The notes beneath the pieces were generated by a model. It saw only the letters and a list, made by a program, of their open reading frames with translations. It was not told the origin of the DNA and ran no database searches. Of a DNA stretch of 64,000 nt, positions 34,756 to 43,953 are shown piece by piece (the stretch's first letter is position 1; every line of letters begins with the position of its first letter). This stretch comes from Bin87 sp965203855 (GTDB lineage Bacteria > Chloroflexota > Dehalococcoidia > Lucifugimonadales > UBA3495), in contig CBDBDN010000005.1 of the NCBI GenBank assembly GCA_965203855.1, positions 1,240,001-1,304,000 of the forward strand. Reading direction: 5' to 3'. Both the position numbers and the translations under genes were made by a program.

Positions 34756-34923
34756 GCCGCCGGCTGTGCGCCGGCAGAACCGCCGCCGGCCCCGTCCCGT
34801 TAACCGGCTAACCGAAATAACGGCGGGATGACGGGCTGCGGCAGCTGTTCCGCTATGCGCCGCAATGCGTAAGCCCACCGCCCGATTTCGGAAATACGGC
34901 AACAACAGGAGAGAGCAGAGTTT

Positions 34924-35790
34924 ATGGTACAGGCCCCGCAAAGCCCGCCGCCGGCTGCCGCTCCGCAGCTGGAACCCATCACGATGAAGTCGCTGCTGGA
35001 GGCCGGCGTCCATTTCGGCCACCAGACCCGGCGCTGGAACCCCCGTATGCGCCGCTACATCTTTACCCAGCGCAACGGCATCCACATTATCGACCTCCAA
35101 CAGACGATGGGCCTCATCAGCGACGCTTACCGAGCCATGGTGGAAATCGGCGCCAGCGGCGGCAAAGTCCTGTTCGTCGGCACCAAAAAGCAGGCCCAGG
35201 ATGTCATCGCCTCCGAAGCGGAACGCGTCGGCCAGTGGTATGTCAACCAGCGCTGGCTCGGCGGCACCATGACCAACTTCCAGACCATCAAAGGCCGCAT
35301 CGACCATATGAAGCGGTTGCAGGAACAGCGGGATACCGGCTACCTGGCGCGGCTGCCCAAGAAAGAAACCGTCCGGCTTACCCATATGCTGGACAAGCTG
35401 GAAAAGTACTTTACCGGGCTGCGGAATATGGATCGCCTGCCGTCGGCAATGTTCGTCATTGACATCGGCAAAGAGGACCTCTGCATCGCCGAAGCCCGCC
35501 GCCTGAACATCCCCATTTTCGCCATCGTTGATACCGACTGCGACCCCGGCCTCGTTACCCATCCCGTGCCGGGCAACGACGACGCCGTGCGTTCCATCCG
35601 GCTGATTACCGGACGAATGGCCAATGCCTACGCGGAAGGCGTAGCCCAGCGGGAAGCCCTGATGCAAGCCGCCGCCGCCGCTGAGGAACCCGCCATCCCC
35701 GACGAGGAAACCGCCCAAATGTTCACCACCGGCACCGTTACGCTGGAAGATCTGGAATCGATGATGGCGTCGCGCCCCTTGTCGTCCTAG
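34924..35790 (+). CDS. rpsB: 30S ribosomal protein S2
   Basis: S2 is a late-assembling small-subunit protein. The core starts at MKSLLEAGVHFGHQTRRWNP (residue 21), after a Pro/Ala-rich leader, and includes RYIFTQRNGIHIIDLQQTM, FVGTKKQAQDVI, NQRWLGGTMTNFQTI and PIFAIVDTDCDPG. AGGAGAG precedes the ATG. The 288-residue length reflects the leader and a variable C-terminus. Confidence 0.98.
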   Translation: MVQAPQSPPPAAAPQLEPITMKSLLEAGVHFGHQTRRWNPRMRRYIFTQRNGIHIIDLQQTMGLISDAYRAMVEIGASGGKVLFVGTKKQAQDVIASEAERVGQWYVNQRWLGGTMTNFQTIKGRIDHMKRLQEQRDTGYLARLPKKETVRLTHMLDKLEKYFTGLRNMDRLPSAMFVIDIGKEDLCIAEARRLNIPIFAIVDTDCDPGLVTHPVPGNDDAVRSIRLITGRMANAYAEGVAQREALMQAAAAAEEPAIPDEETAQMFTTGTVTLEDLESMMASRPLSS

Positions 35791-35863
35791 CCCTGGCCGC
35801 CCGTCCCCGCCATCACTGCCCCAACCCGTTCCGTCTATCCGATTCAACCAGGAGGCGCCCAAC

Positions 35864-36370
35864 TTGCCTGCCGTAACCGTAGAACTGATTAAAAACCTGC
35901 GCGAGCAAACCGGAGCCGGCATCAGCGACTGCAAAAAAGCTCTGGAGGATAACGACGCCGACCTGGACAAGGCCGTAGCAGCCCTGCGGCAGAAAGGTTT
36001 TGAGCAGGCCGCCAAACGCTCCGACCGCGAAACCTCCCAAGGCCTGGTAGAAGCCTATATCCATACCGGCGGACGCGTCGGCGCGCTGGTGCAGCTGGGC
36101 TGCGAAACCGATTTCGTCGCCCGCACTGATGAATTCCGCACCCTCGCGCACGACATCGCAATGCAGGTCGCGGCAATGTCCCCGGTCTATCTCAGCGAAG
36201 CCGATATTGCGGCGGACGACGACCGTCCCGCCGCACAAGTCTGCCTGTTGCAGCAGCCCTTTATCAAGGACGGCTCCCGCACGCTGGCCGACCTCGTGCG
36301 CGAAACGGCGGCGCAGACCGGCGAAAACGTCCGCATCGTTCACTTCAGCCGCCTGGCGCTGGGCGAATAG
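35864..36370 (+). CDS. tsf: Elongation factor Ts, short type
   Basis: EF-Ts is the nucleotide exchange factor for EF-Tu. The N-terminal UBA-like part (VELIKNLREQTGAGISDCKK) and core (EAYIHTGGRVGALVQLGCET, DFVAR) are clear. The protein has 168 residues, the short form lacking the second core repeat. The start is a TTG preceded by AGGAGG. Confidence 0.97.
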   Translation: MPAVTVELIKNLREQTGAGISDCKKALEDNDADLDKAVAALRQKGFEQAAKRSDRETSQGLVEAYIHTGGRVGALVQLGCETDFVARTDEFRTLAHDIAMQVAAMSPVYLSEADIAADDDRPAAQVCLLQQPFIKDGSRTLADLVRETAAQTGENVRIVHFSRLALGE

Positions 36371-36444
36371 CCGGCATTCCCCTTCCCGCCGGCCGCCGCG
36401 ACGCTCCGTATCGAACCGCACCCGCCGCGAAAAGGCCGTGCCAT

Positions 36445-37299
36445 ATGGATGCCGCCGCCGTCAGCGCCGATACCGTTTATCGCCGCGTCCTGCTTAAGGT
36501 CAGCGGCGAATCTTTGCAGAGCGCCGGCGTCGGCGCCAATCCCATTGACACCGCCGCCGTAGGCTATCTGGCCGACCAGATCGTTGATGTGCAGGCGCGC
36601 GGCGTTGAAATCGCCGTCGTCGTGGGCGGCGGCAATATCTGGCGCGGCGCCGCCGCCGCCCAGCACGGCATGGAACGCTCTACCGCCGACTACGCCGGAA
36701 TGGTGGCAACCATCATCAACGGCCTGGCCTTGCAGGATGCGCTGGAACGCCGCGGCGCCACTACCCGCACCCAGTCCGCCCTGTCCATCCAGGCCGTTGC
36801 CGAGCCCTACATCCGCCGCCGCGCCGTGCGCCATCTGGAAAAAGGCCGCGTCGTCCTGTTCTGCGCCGGCGCCGGCAACCCTTATATGTCCACCGATACC
36901 GCCTCCGCCCTGCGCGCCCTGGAAATCGGCGCCGACGTCCTGCTGATGGCGAAAAACGGCGTGGACGGCGTGTACGACTCCGACCCCCGCACCAACCCGG
37001 ACGCCGTGCGGTTCGGCAATCTGGAATACCTGGACGCCGTGAACCGCCGCCTGGAAGTTATGGACAGCACCGCAATGACCCTGTGTATGGACAACGATAT
37101 GCCAATTATTGTATTTGATATATTCGAAAGCGGCGCCATGAGCCGCATCCTGCGCGGCGACGCCGTCGGCACTTTCATCAATAACGGCGACAGTAATAAT
37201 AACGACAACAGCGATAACGGCAGCGGCGATAGCATCGAAAGCGCCAATAGTAATGGAATAGAAAGCCGCAGCGCAGCCGCAAACCGCAACGGAGGGTAG
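36445..37299 (+). CDS. pyrH: UMP kinase with Asn/Ser-rich C-terminal extension
   Basis: UMP kinase makes UDP for RNA and cell-wall precursors. The amino-acid-kinase core shows RVLLKVSGESLQ, IAVVVGGGNIWRGAA, MVATIINGLALQDALE, LFCAGAGNPYMSTDTASALR and KNGVDGVYDSDPR. The conserved part ends near residue 245; a 40-residue Asn/Asp/Ser/Gly-rich tail follows. It precedes frr by four bases. Confidence 0.97.
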   Translation: MDAAAVSADTVYRRVLLKVSGESLQSAGVGANPIDTAAVGYLADQIVDVQARGVEIAVVVGGGNIWRGAAAAQHGMERSTADYAGMVATIINGLALQDALERRGATTRTQSALSIQAVAEPYIRRRAVRHLEKGRVVLFCAGAGNPYMSTDTASALRALEIGADVLLMAKNGVDGVYDSDPRTNPDAVRFGNLEYLDAVNRRLEVMDSTAMTLCMDNDMPIIVFDIFESGAMSRILRGDAVGTFINNGDSNNNDNSDNGSGDSIESANSNGIESRSAAANRNGG

Positions 37300-37303
37300 C
37301 AGT

Positions 37304-37912
37304 ATGCCGGAGCGAAACGCCAAAAACGACCGCAGCAGCCAGCAGCCGGAACGCACCATTGACGCCGTGCTGGCCGAAACGGAACGCAAAATGGGGCAGT
37401 CTATTGAGGCCATGCGCCGCGACATTGGCACGCTCCGCACCGGCCGCGCCGCCCCCTCTCTCATTGAGGACCTTGCCGTTGACTACTACGGCTCCCCAAC
37501 CCCGCTAAAGCAGATTGCGTCCATCTCGGCCCCCGACGCCCGCGCCATCCTGGTGCAGCCTTGGGACAAGCAGGCCCTGCGCGATATTGAACGCAGCCTC
37601 ACCCAGTCCGACCTCGGCTTTAATCCGTCCAACGACGGCAATGTGATTACCGTTCCCATACCCCCGCTGACCCGGGAACGCCGGCAGGAAATGGTGCGGC
37701 TGCTGAAACGCAAGGCCGAGGACAGCAAGGTAGCCGTCCGCAATGTCCGGCGCGACGGCGTGGATTCTCTCCGCAAGATGGAACGCGACAAAAGCATATC
37801 GCAGGACGAAAACCGCCGCAGCCAGGACGCCCTCCAGAAAACCACCGACGCCCACATCAAAACCATTGACGAAGTGTCGGCGGCGAAAGAGGCGGAGATT
37901 ATGGAAGTGTAA
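37304..37912 (+). CDS. frr: Ribosome recycling factor
   Basis: RRF splits post-termination ribosomes together with EF-G. Family motifs: MRRDIGTLRTGRAAPSLIED, YYGSPTPLKQIASISAPDAR, and PIPPLTRERRQEMVRLLKRK. The 202 residues include about 15 extra N-terminal residues. It completes the rpsB-tsf-pyrH-frr set. Confidence 0.98.
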   Translation: MPERNAKNDRSSQQPERTIDAVLAETERKMGQSIEAMRRDIGTLRTGRAAPSLIEDLAVDYYGSPTPLKQIASISAPDARAILVQPWDKQALRDIERSLTQSDLGFNPSNDGNVITVPIPPLTRERRQEMVRLLKRKAEDSKVAVRNVRRDGVDSLRKMERDKSISQDENRRSQDALQKTTDAHIKTIDEVSAAKEAEIMEV

Positions 37913-37926
37913 AGGTACGGTACGCT

Positions 37927-38736
37927 ATGACGCTCCAATTCGTAGCTCTGGAAACGACACAAGCCGCAATTGCTGCGGCCCTGGCGGCGGATAACATCCC
38001 CGACGGCCAATTCCCCGACTTCCCCCCCCGTGACGATTTGCAGAACACCCTCTATCTCAACCTGCCCGGCTACCAGGCGGCGTTAGCAGTGCACTTTGGC
38101 GCCGCTGACACTACGCTGGTGTTCAGCGAAATTCCGCTGGGCTGGCGCACCGGCCAGCGGGCCGGCCTGCTGGTGCCCGACCTGATGGTTGCTTTTGACA
38201 CCGACCGGGCCGATGCCATCACACAGAACGGCTACTCCATTGAGACGCGGGGCAAGCCGCCCGATTTCGTGCTGGAAATCGCCTCGGTGCACACGGCGCT
38301 CAATGACGAAAGGGGCAAGCGCATCGGTTATGCCGCCTATGGAGTACCGGAATACTGGCGCTTCGACCCCACCGGCGGCGCGCGCTACCAAACCGGCCTG
38401 GCCGGCGATGCCCTAACGCCCGCCGGCCAGTATCACCCCATCACTATCCACCAGGTTGACGCCGATCGGTACTGGGGCCACAGCGATGCGCTGAACCTGG
38501 ACCTCTGTTGGGAATACGGCCAGCTGCGCTGGTACGACCCGGTGGAACGCCGCTATCTGCGGACGCATCACGAGGAAGTAGCAGAACGCCGCGCCGCCGA
38601 TATGCGGGCCGATATGGAACGCGCCGGCCGGTTCAGCGCCGAGGCCGAAGCCGGCATGGAACGCGCCGGCCGCCTCAACGCCGAAGCCCGCATCCGGGAA
38701 CTGGAAGCGGAAATAGCCCGACTGCAAAACCAGTAA
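37927..38736 (+). CDS. Uma2-family endonuclease-like protein
   Basis: A 269-residue Uma2 (DUF820) protein with a PD-(D/E)XK-type fold, of uncertain function. Seen: LVPDLMVAFDTDR, the PPDFVLEIASVHTALNDERG catalytic-type segment and YAAYGVPEYWRFDP. A C-terminal Glu/Arg/Ala-rich coiled coil follows residue 210. It lies 14 bases after frr and seven before uppS, so it is embedded in the housekeeping operon, an unusual position. Confidence 0.9.
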   Translation: MTLQFVALETTQAAIAAALAADNIPDGQFPDFPPRDDLQNTLYLNLPGYQAALAVHFGAADTTLVFSEIPLGWRTGQRAGLLVPDLMVAFDTDRADAITQNGYSIETRGKPPDFVLEIASVHTALNDERGKRIGYAAYGVPEYWRFDPTGGARYQTGLAGDALTPAGQYHPITIHQVDADRYWGHSDALNLDLCWEYGQLRWYDPVERRYLRTHHEEVAERRAADMRADMERAGRFSAEAEAGMERAGRLNAEARIRELEAEIARLQNQ

Positions 38737-38742
38737 GCAGCC

Positions 38743-39558
38743 TTGTCCTCCCCACTCTCCCAACATCAGCATACCGGCCCCGATACGGACTCCGGTTCCG
38801 GCTCCGGCCTTACCCCTCAGCACGTCGCCATCATTATGGACGGCAATGGCCGCTGGGCGGTGCGGCGGCAGCTCCACCGCGTGGCCGGCCATCGGCAGGG
38901 CGTCGCCAACATCCGGCGCGTCGTGGATACTCTGGCCCGGCGCGGCGTATCCATAATCACCGTGTACGCCTTTTCTACCGAAAACTGGAACCGCCCGGCG
39001 CCGGAAGTTGATGCGCTGATGACCATACTGGCCGAGGAAATTGAACCGCAAACCCACGAACTGCATCAAGCCGGCGTCCGCCTGGTGCATCTCGGCAACC
39101 CGGAGCCCCTCAACCCCCAACTGCGGCAGGCCATCGCCGCAGCGCAAAAGCGTACCCGCCGCAACGACCGGGTTACCCTCAACATCGCTTTCAACTATGG
39201 CGGGCGCGACGAAATCCTGCGCGCCGTGCGCCGCATCATCGCCGACAATCTCCCGCCGGAGCAGCTGGACGAAGCCCTGTTCAGCCGCTACCTCTACACC
39301 GCCGGCAGCCCCGACCCCGACCTGATTATCCGCACCGGCGGCGAACAGCGCATCAGCAACTTTCTGCTCTGGCAGGCCGCCTACAGCGAGTATTATCATA
39401 CCCCCGTGCTTTGGCCCGACCTGGACGAAGCCGAACTCGATGCCGCATTGGACGCCTACCGTAACCGGCAGCGCCGTTTCGGCGCGCTGCATCTGCCAGA
39501 TTCCGACGCCGTCAGCAACGCCGGCGCAGCAGGCAGTACCGCCGCGCCGGAGCAGTAA
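38743..39558 (+). CDS. uppS: Isoprenyl transferase (undecaprenyl diphosphate synthase)
   Basis: It makes the C55 lipid carrier for peptidoglycan. The core begins HVAIIMDGNGRWAVRR near residue 27, with FSTENWNRP, LNIAFNYGGRDEI, PDLIIRTGGEQRISNFLLWQ and YSEYYHTPVLWPDLD. The first 25 residues are a His/Ser/Gly-rich leader from a TTG start. It is followed by cdsA after five bases. Confidence 0.97.
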   Translation: MSSPLSQHQHTGPDTDSGSGSGLTPQHVAIIMDGNGRWAVRRQLHRVAGHRQGVANIRRVVDTLARRGVSIITVYAFSTENWNRPAPEVDALMTILAEEIEPQTHELHQAGVRLVHLGNPEPLNPQLRQAIAAAQKRTRRNDRVTLNIAFNYGGRDEILRAVRRIIADNLPPEQLDEALFSRYLYTAGSPDPDLIIRTGGEQRISNFLLWQAAYSEYYHTPVLWPDLDEAELDAALDAYRNRQRRFGALHLPDSDAVSNAGAAGSTAAPEQ

Positions 39559-39563
39559 CGGCT

Positions 39564-40952
39564 GTGCTGCTGCACCGTATCTTAACGGCGCTGGTCGGCG
39601 TGCCGGCGGTGCTGGCCGCCATCTGGTTCGGCCCGCCGTGGCTTACTCTGCTGGCCGCCGCCGCCGCCGTTATTGGCGTCCGGGAAGCCTACCGCCTGCA
39701 CCCGCCAACTCCCATGCCGGAACCTACCCCGACGACCGATGCCCGCCCATCATCGTCATTCCGGCGTAAGCCGGAATCTGTGGTCGAGATGGATGCCTCC
39801 CCATCATCGTCATTCCAGCGTAAGCCGGAATCTGTGGTCGAGAGGGATGCCCGCAATGCCGATGCGGGCGATACGGGTAATGCGGACGGCGCAAGTAATG
39901 ATGACAATGACGCTGCCGCGCCGGCATACCGGCATACCCGGCTGCCGCTGCTGCTGGGCGGCGCCTGGGCCATAGCGTTGGTGCTCGCCGGCGAACTGGC
40001 CGGCTCGGCTGCCGATTTTGCCCGCGCCGCCGCCGGCATCTGCATCGCCGGGGTGATTATCGCATCGCTGTGGATGGTTGCCGCCTGGCACGGACGCCGC
40101 CCGTTGACGGCAATGCTGTACCTCGCCGCGGCCCCCGTCTATATCGGCGGCGCGCTCGCTTGCGCCGTTGCCTTGCGCGGCATCGTCGGCGCCGAAGTTG
40201 AACTGCCCCTGCCGACCGCCGGCGCTGACGCCATGCTGTCCGACAGCCCGCAACCCGGCATTCCGCTGCTGGACGAAACATTGTTTGACGATCCCGGTAC
40301 GCCGCCGCCGGTGGCGCTCACCGATTTGGCGTCTAGCGATTTGCCCCCCGCTGATTTAGCCCCTGCGATGGACGGCGGCGAAATCGCCGAAATCGGAGAG
40401 CTGCCGGCCCAGCAGCAAGCCGGTTCCGCCGTCCAGCTCAACGGCGGCGGGACTAGCGGCGTTTGGACTAACGGCGTCTGGCTGCTGCCCGCCATCGCCG
40501 GCGGCGGGTTTGCGGTCGCCGCCGCCAATCTGCTTACCGCCGGCGGCTGGTGGCTGCTGCTCGGCATCCTCGCCGTCTATGCCGCCGACACCGGCGCCTA
40601 CGCCGTCGGCCGGCTGATTGGGCGGCATCCGATGGCGCCGGGCATCAGCCCCGGCAAAAGCTGGGAAGGGGCGGCCGGCGGCATGGCCGGCGCCGTCATT
40701 GCCGCCGTAGTCCTGGGCCTCCTGTTTCCCGTCCGGTTGCAGATTTGGCAATTGGCCGGAATTGGTGTTATTTTAGGTATCGTTTCGCCCCTCGGCGACC
40801 TGCTGGAATCCAAAATCAAGCGGCGGGCCGGCGTGAAAGACTCCGGCGGGCTTTTCCCCGGCCACGGCGGTATGCTGGATCGCCTGGACAGCCTGCTGCC
40901 ATCGCTGATGGTAGTCTATCTGCTGGCGCTGCTGCTCGCTCCGCAACCCTGA
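39564..40952 (+). CDS. cdsA: Phosphatidate cytidylyltransferase with long inserts
   Basis: CdsA makes CDP-diacylglycerol for phospholipid synthesis. The C-terminal signature is complete (SPLGDLLESKIKRRAGVKDS, then GGLFPGHGGMLDRLDSLLP), as are ADTGAYAVGRLIGRHPM and ISPGKSWEGAAGG. At 462 residues it is much longer than the usual 260-300. One insert after the first membrane segments (residues 50-125) holds two palindromic repeats translated as FRRKPESVV and FQRKPESVV. A second Asp/Leu/Pro-rich insert lies near residues 215-300. Start is GTG. Confidence 0.95.
   Translation: MLLHRILTALVGVPAVLAAIWFGPPWLTLLAAAAAVIGVREAYRLHPPTPMPEPTPTTDARPSSSFRRKPESVVEMDASPSSSFQRKPESVVERDARNADAGDTGNADGASNDDNDAAAPAYRHTRLPLLLGGAWAIALVLAGELAGSAADFARAAAGICIAGVIIASLWMVAAWHGRRPLTAMLYLAAAPVYIGGALACAVALRGIVGAEVELPLPTAGADAMLSDSPQPGIPLLDETLFDDPGTPPPVALTDLASSDLPPADLAPAMDGGEIAEIGELPAQQQAGSAVQLNGGGTSGVWTNGVWLLPAIAGGGFAVAAANLLTAGGWWLLLGILAVYAADTGAYAVGRLIGRHPMAPGISPGKSWEGAAGGMAGAVIAAVVLGLLFPVRLQIWQLAGIGVILGIVSPLGDLLESKIKRRAGVKDSGGLFPGHGGMLDRLDSLLPSLMVVYLLALLLAPQP
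39754..39847 (+). repeat. Two palindromic repeats inside the cdsA coding sequence
   Basis: Two complete elements with GTAA loops form a 54-bp direct repeat (TCATCGTCATTCC..GGAATCTGTGGTCGAG) within cdsA. They keep the frame open and encode an extra hydrophilic loop. Confidence 0.9.
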
Positions 40953-41034
40953 CCTACCCATCGCCATTACCATTACGCTACCGCTACCATTACCGCCGCC
41001 GGCGCAGCCCGCCCGGCGCACTGCAACGAAAAAT

Positions 41035-42168
41035 ATGCGACGCATCGTAATACTCGGTTCCACCGGCTCCATCGGCCGGCAAACGCTGGACATCGTCCGG
41101 GCTTTCCGCAGCGAATTTGAAGTAGTCGGCCTGGCCGCCGGCGACAACGTCGCTCTGCTGCTGGAGCAGATCGCCGAATTTCAGCCCCGCTATATCTGGT
41201 GCAATGCGCCGCCCGCCCCGCTGCCCGACGGCGTCGCCCTGCTGCCGATGCGCGAAATGGCGGCCCTGCCCCAAGTGGATCAGGTAATGGTTGCCCTGAT
41301 GGGCGCAGTAGGGCTCCGTCCCACGCTGGACGCCCTGCGCGCCGGCAAGCAGGTAGCCTTGTCCAACAAGGAACCCATCGTAATGGCCGGCCAAGCTCTG
41401 AAAGACGCGGAACGCAAGCACGGCGGCGCCATCCTGCCCGTGGACAGCGAACCCAGTGCCATCTGGCAGTGCTTGCAGGGCGAGGACAACCACATCCGCC
41501 GGCTGCTGATTACCGCCAGCGGCGGCCCCTTCCGGCGCACTCCCCTGTCCGACCTGGACGCCGTTACCCCGGAACAGGCCCTGCGGCATCCCACTTGGCG
41601 GATGGGCGACAAAATCACCATTGACTCGGCCACCTTGATGAACAAGGCGTTTGAGGTGATTGAATCCCACTGGCTTTTCGGCGTGCCATGGGATGATATT
41701 GCCGTAGTAGTGCATCCGCAAAGCACTATCCACTCTATGGTTGAATTTGACGACGGGTCGGTAAAAGCGCAGCTGGGGCCACCGAGTATGCGGCTGCCCA
41801 TCCAGTACGCCCTGTTCTACCCGCAGCGGTTCGCCAACTCCGACATCCCCCGGCTGGACATCGGAGCGGCATGGTCGCTGGACTTTGAGCCGTTGCAGCC
41901 GGAACGCTACCCCTGCTTTGACCTGGCCATCGCCGCCGGTCGGGCCGGCGGCACGACGCCCGCCGCTTTAAGCGCCGCCGACGAAGTCGCAGTGCAGTCA
42001 TTCCTGGACGGCGCCATCCGCTTTACCGACATCTATCGGGTAGTGGCGCAAACCCTGGACGAACATCAAAACCAACCCAACCCGGCGCTGGACGACATCC
42101 TGGAAGCCGACCGCCGGTCCAGCGCACGAGCCAGCGCCATCGCCGCCGCCATCGCTGCCAGTCATTAG
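41035..42168 (+). CDS. dxr: 1-deoxy-D-xylulose 5-phosphate reductoisomerase
   Basis: Dxr catalyses the first committed step of the non-mevalonate isoprenoid pathway. Seen: NADPH site ILGSTGSIGRQTLDIV, ALSNKEPIVMAG, the metal site VDSEPSAIWQCLQGED, LITASGGPFR, GDKITIDSATLMNKAFEVIE and the VVHPQSTIHSMVEFDDGSVK loop. Length 377 is normal. It supplies precursors for the UppS product made two genes earlier. Confidence 0.98.
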   Translation: MRRIVILGSTGSIGRQTLDIVRAFRSEFEVVGLAAGDNVALLLEQIAEFQPRYIWCNAPPAPLPDGVALLPMREMAALPQVDQVMVALMGAVGLRPTLDALRAGKQVALSNKEPIVMAGQALKDAERKHGGAILPVDSEPSAIWQCLQGEDNHIRRLLITASGGPFRRTPLSDLDAVTPEQALRHPTWRMGDKITIDSATLMNKAFEVIESHWLFGVPWDDIAVVVHPQSTIHSMVEFDDGSVKAQLGPPSMRLPIQYALFYPQRFANSDIPRLDIGAAWSLDFEPLQPERYPCFDLAIAAGRAGGTTPAALSAADEVAVQSFLDGAIRFTDIYRVVAQTLDEHQNQPNPALDDILEADRRSSARASAIAAAIAASH

Positions 42169-42185
42169 CTAACCGTACCCTCCTA

Positions 42186-42375
42186 CCGTCATTCCCATGC
42201 CCCTACAACCGTCATTCCCATGCCCCTACAACCGTCATTCCGGCGAAAGCCGGAATCTATGGTTGCCGGTTCCATTCCCGTTGGTGCAGATTGCGACGAC
42301 GCTGGATTCCGGCTTTCGCCGGAATGACGGTTAGATGGGAATGGGAATGACGGTTTTAGAGGCGCCGGAATGACG
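42186..42375 (+). repeat. Palindromic repeat cluster between dxr and rseP
   Basis: Half-sites at 42186, 42209 and 42232 (23 bp apart) lead into a composite inverted pair (42232-42330) with the conserved spacer, then two reverse half-sites. The 42169-42465 gap holds no gene. Confidence 0.9.
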
Positions 42376-42465
42376 TTGATTCTGGCGACACGCCCCGGTC
42401 AAAAGTAATTAGTTAGTTCAAACACAGAGCGCGCCGTCAATCCGGCGCCGCGGCGGTTTGTTGAT

Positions 42466-43899
42466 ATGGAAACGCTCATCATCGCCCTAATATCGTTCAT
42501 CCCCATGCTGCTGCTGCTGGTGGTAATACACGAGCTGGGGCATTTCTGGTCCGCCAAAGCCTTTGGCATCAAAGTGCTGGAATTCGGCGTAGGCTACCCG
42601 CCGCGCGCTTTCGGCATCTACTCCGGACGCACCGAAGCGCTGCTCTCCCCCCAAACCGTCTGCCTCAACGGAGCCCTGTCGGAAATCCGACCGGGGCAGG
42701 TAGTCCGCGTACTCTCCGGCGAAACCGACGCCGGGCAGCTGGCCGCCGTCTATGTTGAAATCAAAGGACAAGGCAACTCCGGCAGCGGCGCCGGCGGCTG
42801 GCTCTCCGGCCTGGGCCGCTTCGCCGGCTTTGGCGGCAATCAGGATAATCAGGACAATGCCCCGGCGGAGCAGCAGCCGTCCCGCCTCTCCATTGACGAT
42901 GTGCATTCCGACCGTTTCCTGCGCCACGAAGGGCGGGTACGGGCCATAGACGACGGGCGCATCATCCTGGCCGATATGCTTTACTCGGTGAACTGGCTGC
43001 CGCTGGGCGGTTTCGTCCGGCTGTCGGGCGAAAACAACCCGGCGGCGCCCCGCAGCCTGGCCCGCCGCAGCGTCGGCCAGCGCGCCATCGTCCTCGCCGC
43101 CGGCTCGGCGATGAACGCCCTGTTCCCCATCGTCGCTTTCGCCATTATGGCCATGGTCCCCCATACCGAAATGGTAGGCGGCACGGTAGAAATTACCGCA
43201 GTGGCGCCCGATTCCCCCGCCGCCGCCGCCGGCATCCAGCCCGGCGACCGGCTGCTGGAACTGAACGGCGCGCCGCTGCCCTCGCCGGACGACCTGCCGG
43301 GCGAAGTCGGCCGGCACCGCGGCGCCACCATGCTGTGGGGCATAGAACGCAGCGGCGAAGCCCTCCTGCTCGAAGTCGCCGTGCGCGCCAACCCGCCGCC
43401 CGGGCAAGGCGCTACCGGCATCCGCTACCAGGTAGTTGACCAAGCGGAAATGCGCGTCTCCGAGCCGCCCTGGACAGCGGTACAGCTGGGATTCACCCGC
43501 ACCGGAGAGACGCTGACGCTGCTGTGGCAGGAAGTCAGCGGCTGGATCAGCGGCAGCGGCGGCGTAACCGGGCGCGGGCCGGAACTCAGCGGCCCCATCG
43601 GCATCGCCCAGATTACCGGCGAAGTTACGCGGCAGGGCGGCTTGCAAGGCTGGACCCTGGTCGCCATCCTGCTCAGCATCAACCTCGCCATACTGAACAT
43701 CCTGCCCATCCCAATGCTGGACGGCGGCCGGCTGCTGTTCGTCTTTATAGAGTGGATACGCGGCGGCAAGCGAATCCCGTCGGAGAAAGAGGGCCTGGTG
43801 CATCTAATCGGATTCGTCGCCTTGCTGGCCCTGGTAATCCTGATTAGCGCCAACGACATCATCCGTCTGGCGCGCGGCATATCGCCCCTAGGCGGCTGA
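42466..43899 (+). CDS. rseP: Site-2 protease, RIP zinc metalloprotease (RseP/RasP-like)
   Basis: An intramembrane protease that cleaves anti-sigma factors or signal-peptide remnants. Seen are HELGH (residues 22-26) in the first membrane segment, NWLPLGGFVRLSGEN, a PDZ domain (ITAVAPDSPAAAAGIQPGDR), and the second active-site motif NILPIPMLDGGR. At 477 residues it is longer than usual because of a Gly/Gln-rich insert near residues 100-150. Gene order after dxr is typical. Confidence 0.96.
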   Translation: METLIIALISFIPMLLLLVVIHELGHFWSAKAFGIKVLEFGVGYPPRAFGIYSGRTEALLSPQTVCLNGALSEIRPGQVVRVLSGETDAGQLAAVYVEIKGQGNSGSGAGGWLSGLGRFAGFGGNQDNQDNAPAEQQPSRLSIDDVHSDRFLRHEGRVRAIDDGRIILADMLYSVNWLPLGGFVRLSGENNPAAPRSLARRSVGQRAIVLAAGSAMNALFPIVAFAIMAMVPHTEMVGGTVEITAVAPDSPAAAAGIQPGDRLLELNGAPLPSPDDLPGEVGRHRGATMLWGIERSGEALLLEVAVRANPPPGQGATGIRYQVVDQAEMRVSEPPWTAVQLGFTRTGETLTLLWQEVSGWISGSGGVTGRGPELSGPIGIAQITGEVTRQGGLQGWTLVAILLSINLAILNILPIPMLDGGRLLFVFIEWIRGGKRIPSEKEGLVHLIGFVALLALVILISANDIIRLARGISPLGG

Positions 43900-43953
43900 C
43901 GGCCATTTGCCGGCGTATCAGCGAATCGGCTTATAGCAAAAGGCGGCAGCGCG

